Positions 35,739-44,971 are shown, numbered from the stretch's first letter. The stretch: DNA of 64,000 bases from Pedobacter sp. R20-19 (GCF_000708265.2 NZ_JCKI01000008.1:62001-126000), one strand, 5' to 3'. Numbers and translations are program-made. Notes: generated by a model not told the origin, from the letters alone.

Positions 35739-37064
35739 TTAGTTTCTTAAATCGGTACCAGGGTAAGATGAAACGCATCTGAAACCGATATATGATCGTT
35801 GTGTATCCTGATATTCATAAGTAGATACTGCATTTTGAAGAAAATAGCCTGTATCTTTCCATGAACCACCTTTTACTACTTTTCTTTTCAGGTATTTACT
35901 ATCATTAGGTCCCGCAACATAGGTAAAGTTCGGGTTTAAATCATGTAAAAGCGGTGCGGCACTCTTGTTGTAAGCTGTTAGTGTCCATTCGGAAACATTT
36001 CCAGACATATTATATAGGCCATAATCATTTGGGAAATAAGATTTTACGCCTACAGTGTAAATACCACCATCACTAGAATAATCTCCACGTCCGGGTTTAA
36101 AATTGGCCTGCAAGCATCCTTTAGTATTTCTGATATAAGGGCCTCCCCAAGGATATTTTGTTTTAGTATTTCCACCTCTTGCAGCATATTCAAATTCCGT
36201 TTCTGCAGGTAATCTATAATCAGATCTTGATCCGGCAGGCATTTTCCTAGATTGCGCAACACCATCGTATAACCTTGTTCTCCAGTGAGAAAAGGCTTTA
36301 GCCTGTTCCCAGCTTACCCCAACTACCGGATAATCATCATATGAAGGATGGTTATAATAACCACGTACCATCGGATCGTTTTGAGAATAAGAATAATCTG
36401 TTTTCCAAACCATGGTATCAGGATAAATGGCAATGTTATAACGATCAATATAATCCTGACGTTTGCTATTTGGATTTTTATGTCCTAAAGCGGCCTTATC
36501 CATATTTAGTTCCGCATAGTTGTATTCAAATTTACGGACATCAAATTCTTTTCTTCCAGGTAATGCATCTAAACCGGAATAATACATTCCATCTAACTGA
36601 GCAGTTTCTGCACCAGCACCTTTACCTTTATTACGCCAAATATTAGCTCCATTTACGCCAACAGCCTTCCAATTGATATATTTCTCGCCACCAAGCGCAT
36701 CAGCTGCACCTTTTCCTTTTGGATTCATCATGAATTTTTGAGGATTTCCCATCATCGAAATGGCAATAGAATCTCTTACCCAGTTGGTAAACTGACGATA
36801 CTCTGCATTAGAAATTTCGGTTTGATCCATAAAGAATGCACTTATCGTTGTCATTCTGCTTGGCCCATTCTGAGAAAAAGTAATATCTTCATCCGAACCT
36901 CCAAGTGGGGTATGGCCTGGTGGGATATAAACCATTCCCAAAGGAATTCGGTTATTTTTAAATTTTCGGTTGTAAGCGCCCACTAACTCGCCCTGGCCTC
37001 CATGACCACAACTCGCAAGAAACACTGTTACACCAACAATGGCCAGAAGGTAGATTTTCTTCAT
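35739..37064 (-). CDS. gldK: Gliding motility / type IX secretion lipoprotein GldK
   Basis: 441 residues from MKKIYLLAIVGVTVFLASC, whose Cys19 is lipidated; a longer frame to 37136 lacks support. The mature part is a formylglycine-generating-enzyme-like (FGE-sulfatase) domain with GMVYIPPGHTPLGGSDED, YPVVGVSWEQAKAFSHWRT, YRLPAETEFEYAARGG and the C-terminal GFRCVSSYP. The catalytic Cys pair of true FGE enzymes is not evident, consistent with a structural role. GldK forms the outer-membrane-anchored ring with GldN. It heads the gldKLMN operon. Confidence 0.94.
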   Translation of the reverse strand: MKKIYLLAIVGVTVFLASCGHGGQGELVGAYNRKFKNNRIPLGMVYIPPGHTPLGGSDEDITFSQNGPSRMTTISAFFMDQTEISNAEYRQFTNWVRDSIAISMMGNPQKFMMNPKGKGAADALGGEKYINWKAVGVNGANIWRNKGKGAGAETAQLDGMYYSGLDALPGRKEFDVRKFEYNYAELNMDKAALGHKNPNSKRQDYIDRYNIAIYPDTMVWKTDYSYSQNDPMVRGYYNHPSYDDYPVVGVSWEQAKAFSHWRTRLYDGVAQSRKMPAGSRSDYRLPAETEFEYAARGGNTKTKYPWGGPYIRNTKGCLQANFKPGRGDYSSDGGIYTVGVKSYFPNDYGLYNMSGNVSEWTLTAYNKSAAPLLHDLNPNFTYVAGPNDSKYLKRKVVKGGSWKDTGYFLQNAVSTYEYQDTQRSYIGFRCVSSYPGTDLRN

Positions 37065-37105
37065 ACTTTTTATAGCGTGCAGAGCACAATTAGGAGCAAT
37101 TTTAT

Positions 37106-37137
37106 CAAAAATCACTACAATAATCAACAAATGCAAA
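37106..37137 (-). promoter_or_regulatory. Possible promoter of gldKLMN
   Basis: On the minus strand, TTTG (37137-37134) is followed after 20 nt by GATTTTTG (37113-37106), close to the Bacteroidota TTTG-N19-TAnnTTTG pattern. It lies about 42 bp upstream of the gldK start. A one-base mismatch in the -7 element lowers confidence. Confidence 0.35.
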
Positions 37138-37284
37138 TATTTAGTTAAATAGTTTATACTAAAGTTTACAACCCAATAAATTGTGCTTAAAACCTTATTA
37201 TACCTACTAGGATAGAGATGTAACTTTTGCTATAACTGAAAAGTTATATATTTATTGTGAGAACTTTAAAAAAAATAAATTTTC

Positions 37285-38055
37285 TTATTTATTAGATGTT
37301 TTAATATAGTTTTCGATAGCCATGGTCATGGATGGAACACCAGGAGTAGGCGCCGCAATATCAACAATTAAACCCATATCTACACAAGCTTTACTCGTAT
37401 TTATTCCGAAAGCTGCGATCCGGGTATTATTTTGTTTAAAATCCGGGAAATTTTTAAACAATGACTGAATACTTGATGGACTGAAAAAAGCAATCACATC
37501 ATAGAAAACTTCAGCCAAATCTGATAAATCACTTACCACTGTTTTGAAAAGAACCGCAGGTGTAAAATCATAACCACTTTTTTCTAAAAACTTCATAGTA
37601 TCTTCCGTAGCAACATCAGAACACGGATACAAAAACTTTTCATTGGCATGTTTTTTCAAAACCTCTGCCAAGTCTGCAGCAGTTTGTTTACCAAAGAATA
37701 TTTTTCGCTTTCTGTATTGAATGTATTTTTGAAGATATAACGCAATCGTTTCAGAAAGACAGAAATATTTTAAATCAACAGGAACATCATAACGCATTTC
37801 TTCACAAATTCTGAAGAAGTGATCTGCTGCATTTCGGCTGGTAAAAATTACTGCAGTAAAATCGCCCAAATTGATTTTATCTTTTCTAAAGTCTCTGGCT
37901 GGCACGCCTTCAACATGTATAAAAGACCTGAAATCAACTTTTAGATTGTGTTTTTTAGCCAAATCATAATAAGGAGATTTTTCTGATTCAGGTTTTGGTA
38001 GTGTAACCAAAATACTTTTCACTTTGCGAATTCTAGAGTCGTTCTTTTCTTGCAT
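37285..38055 (-). CDS. hemD: Uroporphyrinogen-III synthase family protein
   Basis: 256 residues with the two-lobed HemD fold: KSILVTLPKPESEKSPY at the N-terminus, FTAVIFTSRNAADHFFRICEE in lobe one, and VIAFFSPSSIQSLFKNFPDF and IAAFGINTSKACVDMGL in lobe two. The enzyme closes hydroxymethylbilane to uroporphyrinogen III in haem synthesis. In Bacteroidota this gene commonly sits beside gldK and a DUF4271 gene, as here. The 220-bp gap to gldK holds the possible gld promoter. It lies 14 bp downstream of the DUF4271 gene, so they are likely co-transcribed. Confidence 0.85.
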   Translation of the reverse strand: MQEKNDSRIRKVKSILVTLPKPESEKSPYYDLAKKHNLKVDFRSFIHVEGVPARDFRKDKINLGDFTAVIFTSRNAADHFFRICEEMRYDVPVDLKYFCLSETIALYLQKYIQYRKRKIFFGKQTAADLAEVLKKHANEKFLYPCSDVATEDTMKFLEKSGYDFTPAVLFKTVVSDLSDLAEVFYDVIAFFSPSSIQSLFKNFPDFKQNNTRIAAFGINTSKACVDMGLIVDIAAPTPGVPSMTMAIENYIKTSNK

Positions 38056-38069
38056 TTTCGTTGTTCGTG

Positions 38070-39062
38070 CTACAATCCTATCGTCTTAATTAGTATTAAA
38101 ATAGGACATATTTCGAGGGCGCAAAAGTACAGAATTAAATGCATTTTAGAAAACTTATTATTAGAAAGTATGGTAACCCCTGCCCTAAGCAACTGAAATG
38201 CAAAGATTACGCCTAAAAGCAAAAAAGCCAATGCAATATAAACTACTCCATATTTTAGTGGCGATAATGCAAAGGCTACAACCAAAGGAATGAACAATAA
38301 AGATGCATTAAAATAACTGAGATACAGAATAGAGATATATTCACCAACGGGTTTTTGAACATTAAAGAGGTAACCTATAAATCGTAATATCAATAGTTTT
38401 AAAGCGTAAAACACAATAATGGTAATCGATATAGTGAAAAAAAACTTAAATCCATGTTTGGCCTGATACATATCATAATATTGCGCCACCAGGAAAAAGA
38501 ACATCCCTAAAATGAACCCAAACTGAATAAATAATAGCAAGAACGGCCATGAACTGAAAAGGTTATCTTCTTTGTTGATATTATTCAGTATCCGGTTGCT
38601 AAAAAATGATTGTACAATAGCTGAAAGCTGCTTTGAAAAGGCATTTTTTAGAATGGCAAAGATGATCAGCATAGCAAAAATAAACCCCAGCAAACCCACA
38701 TTTCCTTTTGGAATTTGCTTACCCAACTGATATGGATTGGCTTTCTTTTTAAATTTTGCGTATTTCTTTTGCCAGCCTAACAAATCAAGTTTAGGAAACA
38801 AAAATGCTTTCTGAACACTATCCATCATCGCATTTTTATTAATCATGCTATCCGGTATAATCCAGGTATTTCGAAGAATAGAATCAGTAACCGTCTTTTG
38901 CCTCGCAAGCGTAGCTGAATCCAAGCGGTAACGTTTGAATTTATACGGATTAACCACTTTTGCACTATCAATAGCAGCAGGAATTTCTTGTGCCGAAGCA
39001 AAGTTTGCTAGCCAAATGATGGTAAAAAAAGTGAGAATAAATTTCGGCATGCTGTACATCAA
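38070..39062 (-). CDS. DUF4271 domain-containing membrane protein
   Basis: 330 residues. A signal peptide or first helix (FILTFFTIIWLANFASAQE) is followed by a polar exported segment to about residue 115 and then six or so membrane helices (for example VGLLGFIFAMLIIFAILKNAF, WPFLLLFIQFGFILGMFFFLVA and LFIPLVVAFALSPL). This matches the DUF4271 family, found next to hemD and the gld genes in many Bacteroidota. Function is unknown. An alternative start at 39050 (MPKFILTFF) is equally good. It is divergent from hemW. Confidence 0.82.
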   Translation of the reverse strand: MMYSMPKFILTFFTIIWLANFASAQEIPAAIDSAKVVNPYKFKRYRLDSATLARQKTVTDSILRNTWIIPDSMINKNAMMDSVQKAFLFPKLDLLGWQKKYAKFKKKANPYQLGKQIPKGNVGLLGFIFAMLIIFAILKNAFSKQLSAIVQSFFSNRILNNINKEDNLFSSWPFLLLFIQFGFILGMFFFLVAQYYDMYQAKHGFKFFFTISITIIVFYALKLLILRFIGYLFNVQKPVGEYISILYLSYFNASLLFIPLVVAFALSPLKYGVVYIALAFLLLGVIFAFQLLRAGVTILSNNKFSKMHLILYFCALEICPILILIKTIGL

Positions 39063-39147
39063 AGCTTATGGATGCAAAAGTAGCTGAATAATCATTGTTT
39101 ACCTAAAGAAAATAATTGCATTTGGAATATGCTGTATCTTTGCTGCT

Positions 39148-40290
39148 ATGTCCGGTATTTATATCCATATCCCATTTTGCAAAAAGGCTTGTCATTATTG
39201 TGATTTTCATTTCAGCACTTCATTGAAATATCAGACTGAAATGGTTGATGCCATATGTAGGGAAATTAAGATGAAACAAGATCGAATATCTGGTCAGGTG
39301 GGTAGTATTTACTTAGGCGGTGGAACACCTTCAATTTTACCGGAAAGTGCTTTACAGCAGATTTTTGACACCATTAATCATACCTTTTCTGTTGATGCAC
39401 ATGCAGAAATTACCATCGAAGCTAATCCTGATGACCTGACTGCTGAAAAACTAAAAACCTTAAGACAACTTCCCATAAATAGATTTAGTGTGGGGATTCA
39501 GTCCTTTTTTGATGAAGATTTAATTTGGATGAACCGTGCTCATCATGCGATGGAAGCGGAAGATTGTATTAAAAGAAGTCAGGATGCAGGTTTTGAAAAT
39601 CTTAGCCTCGATCTTATTTATGGCTATCCGCTGCTGAGCGATTCAAAATGGCTTTACAATATCCAAAAAGCAATAACATTACAAGTACCACATATATCCG
39701 CTTATGCACTAACTGTAGAACCAAAAACAGCATTGGCACATGCCATCAAAAACAAGAAACAAGCGCCAGTAAGCGACCATCAAAGCGCTGCCCAGTTTGT
39801 CATGCTAATGAATGAATTGGTAACTGCGGGCTTTGAGCATTATGAAATTTCTAATTTTGCTAAGCCAGATCACTATGCGGTACACAATACCAATTACTGG
39901 CGAGGAATAGAATACATTGGCATTGGCCCATCTGCACATGGTTTTGATGGACAAAACAGGTATATGAATCCTGCTAACAATGCTCAATACATGGAAGTGT
40001 TGGCGCAGAACAAACTCCCGGAAATAGTGGAAGAATTATCATTGAATGATCGGTTTAATGAATATATAATGACTTCATTACGAACCATGTGGGGTACAGA
40101 TTTAAAAAAGATCGAATCAGATTTTGGCTCGGAGTTTTTAGCAGAAACCAATTATAATTTGAAAGCTTTTGAAGATAAGGATTGGTTGATTATCCAGAAT
40201 GAGCAAATTAAACTAAGTGAAAGCGGTAAACTTTTCGCTGATCATATTGCTTCTGAATTTTTTATAGTAGAAAATGAAGGATTGAATTAA
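39148..40290 (+). CDS. hemW: Radical SAM haem chaperone HemW
   Basis: 380 residues. The radical SAM cluster motif CKKACHYC gives Cys11, Cys15 and Cys18, with the following DFHF typical of HemW and HemN-like proteins. IYLGGGTPSIL, ITIEANPDDLT and RFSVGIQSFF follow in order, with a C-terminal HemN domain. The extra N-terminal residues used by true HemN oxidase are absent, so HemW (haem insertion chaperone) is the better name. The stop codon TAA lies within the word ATTGAATTAATGAATTAG that starts the following repeat. Confidence 0.92.
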   Translation: MSGIYIHIPFCKKACHYCDFHFSTSLKYQTEMVDAICREIKMKQDRISGQVGSIYLGGGTPSILPESALQQIFDTINHTFSVDAHAEITIEANPDDLTAEKLKTLRQLPINRFSVGIQSFFDEDLIWMNRAHHAMEAEDCIKRSQDAGFENLSLDLIYGYPLLSDSKWLYNIQKAITLQVPHISAYALTVEPKTALAHAIKNKKQAPVSDHQSAAQFVMLMNELVTAGFEHYEISNFAKPDHYAVHNTNYWRGIEYIGIGPSAHGFDGQNRYMNPANNAQYMEVLAQNKLPEIVEELSLNDRFNEYIMTSLRTMWGTDLKKIESDFGSEFLAETNYNLKAFEDKDWLIIQNEQIKLSESGKLFADHIASEFFIVENEGLN

Positions 40291-40390
40291 TGAATTAGAG
40301 ATTGATTGAATTAAAGATTGAGTGAATTAAAGATTGAGTGAATTAAAGATTGAGTGAATTAAAGATTGAGTGAATTAGAGATGAATTGAT
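40281..40390. repeat. 16-bp tandem repeat after hemW
   Basis: The unit GAATTAAAGATTGAGT is repeated about four times between 40308 and 40376, with degenerate copies (GAATTAGAGATTGATT, GAATTAGAGATG) at both ends. The array starts in the last codons of hemW and covers half of the 179-bp gap to the SDR gene. No hairpin is obvious. Confidence 0.85.
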
Positions 40391-40469
40391 TTTGCGGGTT
40401 AAAATAACATTTAAACATTCAAAACTCATCATTCTACACTTCTATCATTCAAAATTAATTAAATAATAT

Positions 40470-41252
40470 ATGTCAAAAATAGTATGGATTACGGGTGCAT
40501 CATCTGGAATTGGAGAAGCCCTGGTTTACGAACATTTTAAAGCAGGTGATAAACTTATTATTTCCGGCCGTAACCGTGATGAACTGTTTAGGGTGAAAGG
40601 AAATTGTCAAAATTCTTTTAATGTTCATGTGCTGCCATTTGATTTAAGTGAAACAGAAATATTGACAGCAAAAACAGATGATGCCATTCGCATTTTTGGA
40701 ACTATAGACCTTTTAATCAATGCCGGAGGTATTAGTCAACGTGGATTAGCACTTGCCACAAGCTTAGAAACTGAACAGCAGATTATGAATACCAATTTCT
40801 GGGGAACTGTAATTTTAAGCAAAGCAGTTTTACAGTTAATGATTAAAAATGGCAATGGTCAAATTGTTGTGATCAGCAGCCTGGTTGGGAAATTTGGAAC
40901 CAAATTACGTTCAGCCTATGCAGCATCTAAGCATGCTTTGCATGGATATTTTGATTCTTTAAGATCAGAAATTAAAAATCCGAATATTCACATTACCATT
41001 GTTTGCCCAGGTTTTATTAAAACCAATGTTTCTGTTAATGCTTTAACAGCAAATGGTAGTAACCAGGGAACTATGGACGATGCGCAAGCAAACGGAATGA
41101 GCGCAGCAGAATGTGCCAAACAAATTGTAATGGCGGTTAAAGCAAAAAAAGAAGAAGTATATATTGGCGGCAAAGAAACCAAAGCCATTTTTTTAAAACG
41201 GTTTTTCCCATCCTATTTTTCAAAAAAAATTAAAAATGCAAAGGTAACGTAG
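40470..41252 (+). CDS. Short-chain dehydrogenase/reductase (SDR) family protein
   Basis: 260 residues of classical SDR form. The cofactor motif TGASSGIGE is at residues 8-16, NAGG near 85, the catalytic Ser in VVISSLVG near 138-140, and YAASK with Tyr150 and Lys154. The C-terminus is basic (FFPSYFSKKIKNAKV), as in membrane-associated DHRS7-like members. The substrate is unknown. It stands alone; the 203-bp gap to the fasciclin gene shows no feature. Confidence 0.9.
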   Translation: MSKIVWITGASSGIGEALVYEHFKAGDKLIISGRNRDELFRVKGNCQNSFNVHVLPFDLSETEILTAKTDDAIRIFGTIDLLINAGGISQRGLALATSLETEQQIMNTNFWGTVILSKAVLQLMIKNGNGQIVVISSLVGKFGTKLRSAYAASKHALHGYFDSLRSEIKNPNIHITIVCPGFIKTNVSVNALTANGSNQGTMDDAQANGMSAAECAKQIVMAVKAKKEEVYIGGKETKAIFLKRFFPSYFSKKIKNAKVT

Positions 41253-41455
41253 TCAAAAAAACAATTCATTTACAATAAATTTACCACCTATAGTTGTAGA
41301 ATAATTATCAATTTTTCTACAATCATTTCGAAAAAAAAACAATTTTAAATAACTATAAATCAGTACTTTAATATAAATTTTCAGATTTTAAAAAACCAAG
41401 TATCTGTGATGTGTCGTAAATGAAGGCAAATAACAAAAACTTAAAATTTAAAATA

Positions 41456-42007
41456 ATGAAAAAATTAATCTTATCGGCAATTGCAGTAGTTACTATGGCA
41501 GTTACCACTCAGGTTTACGCACAAAAAAATCCTATGGTTGGTGGTGCGGCAATGTATCCAACTAAAGACATTGTAGACAATGCGGTAAATTCTAAAGACC
41601 ACACTACTTTGGTTGCAGCAGTTAAAGCAGCAGGTTTAGTAGAAACATTAAAAGGCGCTGGTCCGTTTACTGTTTTTGCACCAACAAATGCAGCATTTGA
41701 TAAACTTCCTGCAGGCACTGTTGCCAATTTAGTGAAACCAGAAAATAAAGCAACCTTAACAAAAATTTTAACTTACCACGTTGTAGCAGGTAAATTAGAC
41801 AGCAAAGCAATTGCTGCAGCCATCAAAGCTGGTGGTGGTAAAGCAGAACTTACAACGGTAGAAGGTGGTAAACTTTGGGCCTGGATGGAAGGTAAAAAAT
41901 TGGTTTTGAAAGATGAAAAAGGTGGAATGAGTACTGTTACAATTGCTAATGTGTATCAAAAAAATGGTGTTATCCACGTAGTTGATTCAGTTTTAATGCC
42001 AAAATAA
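41456..42007 (+). CDS. Fasciclin domain-containing secreted protein
   Basis: 183 residues. The signal peptide MKKLILSAIAVVTMAVTTQV ends near YAQ. One FAS1 domain follows, with FTVFAPTNAAFDKLP (H1 motif), ILTYHVVAGKLDSKAI (H2/YH motif) and GVIHVVDSVLMPK at the end. FAS1 domains mediate adhesion or stress-related functions in secreted bacterial proteins. An upstream in-frame ATG at 41420 is ignored because the signal peptide starts at 41456. It ends in a strong terminator. Confidence 0.92.
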   Translation: MKKLILSAIAVVTMAVTTQVYAQKNPMVGGAAMYPTKDIVDNAVNSKDHTTLVAAVKAAGLVETLKGAGPFTVFAPTNAAFDKLPAGTVANLVKPENKATLTKILTYHVVAGKLDSKAIAAAIKAGGGKAELTTVEGGKLWAWMEGKKLVLKDEKGGMSTVTIANVYQKNGVIHVVDSVLMPK

Positions 42008-42029
42008 AACATAGTTAAAATTGAATATT

Positions 42030-42068
42030 AAAAATGCTTTTGCTACGGCAGAGGCATTTTTTTTATCC
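42030..42068 (+). terminator. Terminator after the fasciclin gene
   Basis: AAAAATGCTTTTGC and GCAGAGGCATTTTT pair around TACG with one mismatch and wobble positions, followed by a run of Ts. The remaining 200 bp to the DUF3050 gene hold nothing recognisable. Confidence 0.75.
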
Positions 42069-42275
42069 TTTTTTTGCCTTTAGACCTTCATTGCATTATT
42101 CTATTTTTAGTAAATAATTTGTCAGCCGTTTTTCAGGATTTTGATTTTTAGAGAGTTGTCGAGAATTACTGCTTAATTTTATCGCAAATTTACAAATGAA
42201 AGCGGGGCTAAAAATTTTGGTATGGCAAGTTGTTGATTGCACTTACTTACCTGTCGATCATTCAAATATGAAAAC

Positions 42276-43061
42276 ATGCATCCTAATATTTTAAAAATCA
42301 AGGAAAACATTGAACCGCTTAGAAAGCAGATTATAAACCATAAGGTATATAACGCCATTAGTGAAATAGAAGATTTGCAAATTTTTATGGAGCATCACAT
42401 CTACGCCGTTTGGGATTTTATGTCGCTGCTTAAATCTTTGCAAATCAATTTAACCTGTACCACATTACCCTGGTTTCCGGTAGGTGATGCAGTTACACGC
42501 CAACTCATTAATGAAATTGTGGCTGGTGAGGAAAGTGATATTGATGCAACTGGGAATGTTAAAAGCCATTTCGAACTGTATTTAGATGCGATGGAGCAAT
42601 GTGGTGCAAACGTAGATCAAATAAACAATTTCTTAATTTCATTAAGAAATGGAAGAGATTTTAACATGGCTTACGAGTCAGCTAAAGTTCCTCAGGCTGC
42701 CAGAGATTTTATGAATGCTACATTCGAAACTATTAATAGCGGCAAAACGCACTTACAGGCTGCCAGTTTCACATTTGGCAGAGAAGATTTAATTCCGAAT
42801 ATGTTCTTTAGTATGGTGAATGATTTAAATAGTACTCAACCAGACAAGGTTTCGATTTTTAAATATTACCTGGAACGTCATATTGAGGTAGACGGCGACC
42901 ACCATAGCCATTTGGCTTTAGCCATGACAGAAAAGTTATGTGAAAAGGAAGATCACTTTTGGGCAGAAGCTGAAGAAACAACTAAAAAGGCTTTACAAAA
43001 CCGGATAGATTTGTGGGATGCTGCTTATGCTGAAATTGTTAAAAGCAAAGTTCTGTCTTAG
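42276..43061 (+). CDS. DUF3050 domain-containing protein (haem-oxygenase-like fold)
   Basis: 261 residues from MHPNILKIKENIEPLRKQII. The signature LQIFMEHHIYAVWDFMSLLK lies near residue 37-55 and HIEVDGDHHSHLALAM near 205-220; the paired His residues fit a di-iron or haem-oxygenase-like four-helix fold. The family has no agreed function; relatives are found near oxygenase genes. A longer frame to 42237 lacks a good start. The cupin-like gene follows 128 bp downstream on the same strand, and both proteins have likely iron-binding His residues. Confidence 0.78.
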   Translation: MHPNILKIKENIEPLRKQIINHKVYNAISEIEDLQIFMEHHIYAVWDFMSLLKSLQINLTCTTLPWFPVGDAVTRQLINEIVAGEESDIDATGNVKSHFELYLDAMEQCGANVDQINNFLISLRNGRDFNMAYESAKVPQAARDFMNATFETINSGKTHLQAASFTFGREDLIPNMFFSMVNDLNSTQPDKVSIFKYYLERHIEVDGDHHSHLALAMTEKLCEKEDHFWAEAEETTKKALQNRIDLWDAAYAEIVKSKVLS

Positions 43062-43189
43062 ATGATCAAATTGTTATCATCCTGTTAAATTCAAATACGT
43101 GATTTAAGTCACATTTAATCCATAAACTACTTTTTGTAAAATATAATTTACATTTTTGTTGTTCGGCACAAATAACCGATTTTAAACGC

Positions 43190-44068
43190 ATGAGTTTCAT
43201 TCTAAAACCTGTTGATATCGTGGAGAGCATTACTCCTGAAGATTTCAAAAAAAATTATTTGAAAACGAAACGTCCACTTGTCATTAAAGGTCTTACCAAA
43301 GACTGGCCGGCAAGAGAAAAATGGACTACAGAATACTTAAAAGAAATCGGTGGGGAACTTGAAGTTCCATTGTATGATAACTCCAAAGCAGATCCATCTA
43401 AACCAATAAATGCGGCAACTGCTCACATGAAGTTTGGTGATTACCTTGATTTAATTAAACGTGAACCAACAGAATTAAGAATCTTTTTCTTTAATTTATT
43501 TAAGAAAGTTCCAAGTTTAATTCATGATGTAAAAATTCCGAAAGATTTAATGGGCGGCTTTATAGAAAGCATGCCTGCGATGTTTTTTGGTGGATCAAAC
43601 TCAGTTACCTTTTTACACTACGATATCGATTTACCTCATATTTTCCACACGCATTTTGGTGGTAGAAAGCACATTATTCTTTTTGATAATAAATGGAAAG
43701 ACAGATTGTATTGCCTGCCGAACGCCACTTATGCATTAGAAGATTACCAGGTAGATCATCCTGATTTTGAAAAATTTCCTGCCTTAAAAGGTGTTGAAGG
43801 TTATGAAGTGTTTTTAGAACACGGCGATACTTTATTTATGCCAACAGGAATGTGGCACTGGATGAAATATCTTGATGGTTCATTCTCTTTAAGCTTACGT
43901 GCCTGGGATCAATCCATTAGCAGAAAAGTAGCCAGTGTTTGGAGTTTATTTACACATGGTGCAATTGATAGTTTAATCAAAATGACTTTCAAAGAAAAAT
44001 ATGCCAACTGGAGAGAGAAAAAAGCAGTGAAGATTGCTGAACGCGCTTTAGCTAAAGGCAGACCGTAA
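43190..44068 (+). CDS. Cupin-like (JmjC/Cupin_8) protein
   Basis: 292 residues. The N-terminal RPLVIKGLTKDWPAREKWT is the typical opening of Cupin_8/JmjC proteins. The iron-binding facial triad is supplied by FLHYDIDLPH (His-x-Asp) and GMWHWMKYL (distal His). GGRKHIILF is the 2-oxoglutarate-proximal strand. It is probably an Fe(II)/2-oxoglutarate hydroxylase; the target is unknown. It is full length and ends in a terminator. Confidence 0.85.
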   Translation: MSFILKPVDIVESITPEDFKKNYLKTKRPLVIKGLTKDWPAREKWTTEYLKEIGGELEVPLYDNSKADPSKPINAATAHMKFGDYLDLIKREPTELRIFFFNLFKKVPSLIHDVKIPKDLMGGFIESMPAMFFGGSNSVTFLHYDIDLPHIFHTHFGGRKHIILFDNKWKDRLYCLPNATYALEDYQVDHPDFEKFPALKGVEGYEVFLEHGDTLFMPTGMWHWMKYLDGSFSLSLRAWDQSISRKVASVWSLFTHGAIDSLIKMTFKEKYANWREKKAVKIAERALAKGRP

Positions 44069-44089
44069 CATATTAATAAATACATTGCA

Positions 44090-44124
44090 ACGGGGCGTCG
44101 GTTACGATTAGCCCCGTATTTTTT
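44090..44124 (+). terminator. Terminator after the cupin gene
   Basis: Arms ACGGGGC (44090-44096) and GCCCCGT (44111-44117) are followed by A and seven Ts. Confidence 0.85.
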
Positions 44125-44138
44125 TAAATTTAAAATTT

Positions 44139-44753
44139 ATGGATATCAACCTACTTACCGAGAAACAAAAAATGCTGGCGGGTAAAGCTTACCAGGCTGG
44201 GGATGGAGATCTAGCTAAAGACAGATTAAAGGCACGGGAAGTTGTGTTTGAATTTAATAACCTTGCGCCAAAATTCGTTAAGCAGCGTAAAGAATTAATT
44301 AAAAAGCTGTTTGGTAAAACAGAGCGCATGTTTTATATCGAACCACCCTTTCGTTGTGATTATGGCTACAACATAGAAATTGGTGATAATTTTTATGCAA
44401 ACTTTAATCTGGTCATTTTAGATTGCGCTAAGGTATCCATCGGGAACAGTGTTTTTATTGCACCCAATGTGGCCATTTACACAGCAGGCCACCCTATCCA
44501 TGCGCATCTCCGAGATCAGGAGTATGAATGGGCACAAGAAATAACCATTGGAAACAGTGTTTGGATTGGCGGAAATGTAGTAATTAATCCAGGGGTACAA
44601 ATTGGCTCAAATGTAGTAATTGGCTCAGGAAGTATTGTTACCCGCGATATTCCAGATAATGTTTTCGCTGCCGGAAACCCTTGCAGAGTGATCCGCCAGC
44701 TTACCGATGAGGATAAGGATTATTATTATAAAGATTTTAAATTGGGCGAATAG
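44139..44753 (+). CDS. Sugar O-acetyltransferase (maltose/galactoside acetyltransferase family)
   Basis: 204 residues. The N-terminal Mac domain (TEKQKMLAGKAYQAGDGDLAKDR) precedes a left-handed beta-helix built from hexapeptide repeats (IGNSVFIAPNVAIYTAG, IGNSVWIGGNVVINPGVQIG). The catalytic His lies in GHPIHAHLRDQ. It transfers acetyl from acetyl-CoA to a sugar hydroxyl; the natural acceptor is unknown. It is full length and monocistronic. Confidence 0.92.
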   Translation: MDINLLTEKQKMLAGKAYQAGDGDLAKDRLKAREVVFEFNNLAPKFVKQRKELIKKLFGKTERMFYIEPPFRCDYGYNIEIGDNFYANFNLVILDCAKVSIGNSVFIAPNVAIYTAGHPIHAHLRDQEYEWAQEITIGNSVWIGGNVVINPGVQIGSNVVIGSGSIVTRDIPDNVFAAGNPCRVIRQLTDEDKDYYYKDFKLGE

Positions 44754-44777
44754 TTTTTAACCAATAAGTTATCGCAG

Positions 44778-44953
44778 ATCGTCATTTCGTCCGAAGTAGA
44801 GAAATCTTTTTAACGGGATGAGCTTTCTGTTCAGCTGTGATCCAATATAAATAAATATTTATCACAGAACGTCATTTGCAGCAAAGCAGAAAAATGATGT
44901 TGTATTAGTTCAGAGATTTCTCCATTACGCTGCGCTCCAATCGAAATGACGAT
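44778..44953. repeat. 176-bp element bounded by inverted ATCGTCATTTCG ends
   Basis: ATCGTCATTTCG at 44778-44789 and CGAAATGACGAT at 44942-44953 are perfect 12-bp inverted ends. Inside, GAGAAATCT and AGAGATTTCTCC form a second inverted pair, and a third GTCATTT word is at 44870. It fills the 218-bp gap between the acetyltransferase and the SnoaL-like gene and has no open frame. The form is that of a REP- or MITE-like element. Confidence 0.85.
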
Positions 44954-44971
44954 AAACACGATATTTATTTT

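Noticed and set aside
36341..36646. A 101-codon plus-strand frame inside gldK
   Set aside because: Antisense shadow of a conserved gene with no start signal or family likeness.
40300..40390. CRISPR-like array after hemW
   Set aside because: The 16-bp units are directly joined, with no unique spacers, and there are no cas genes.
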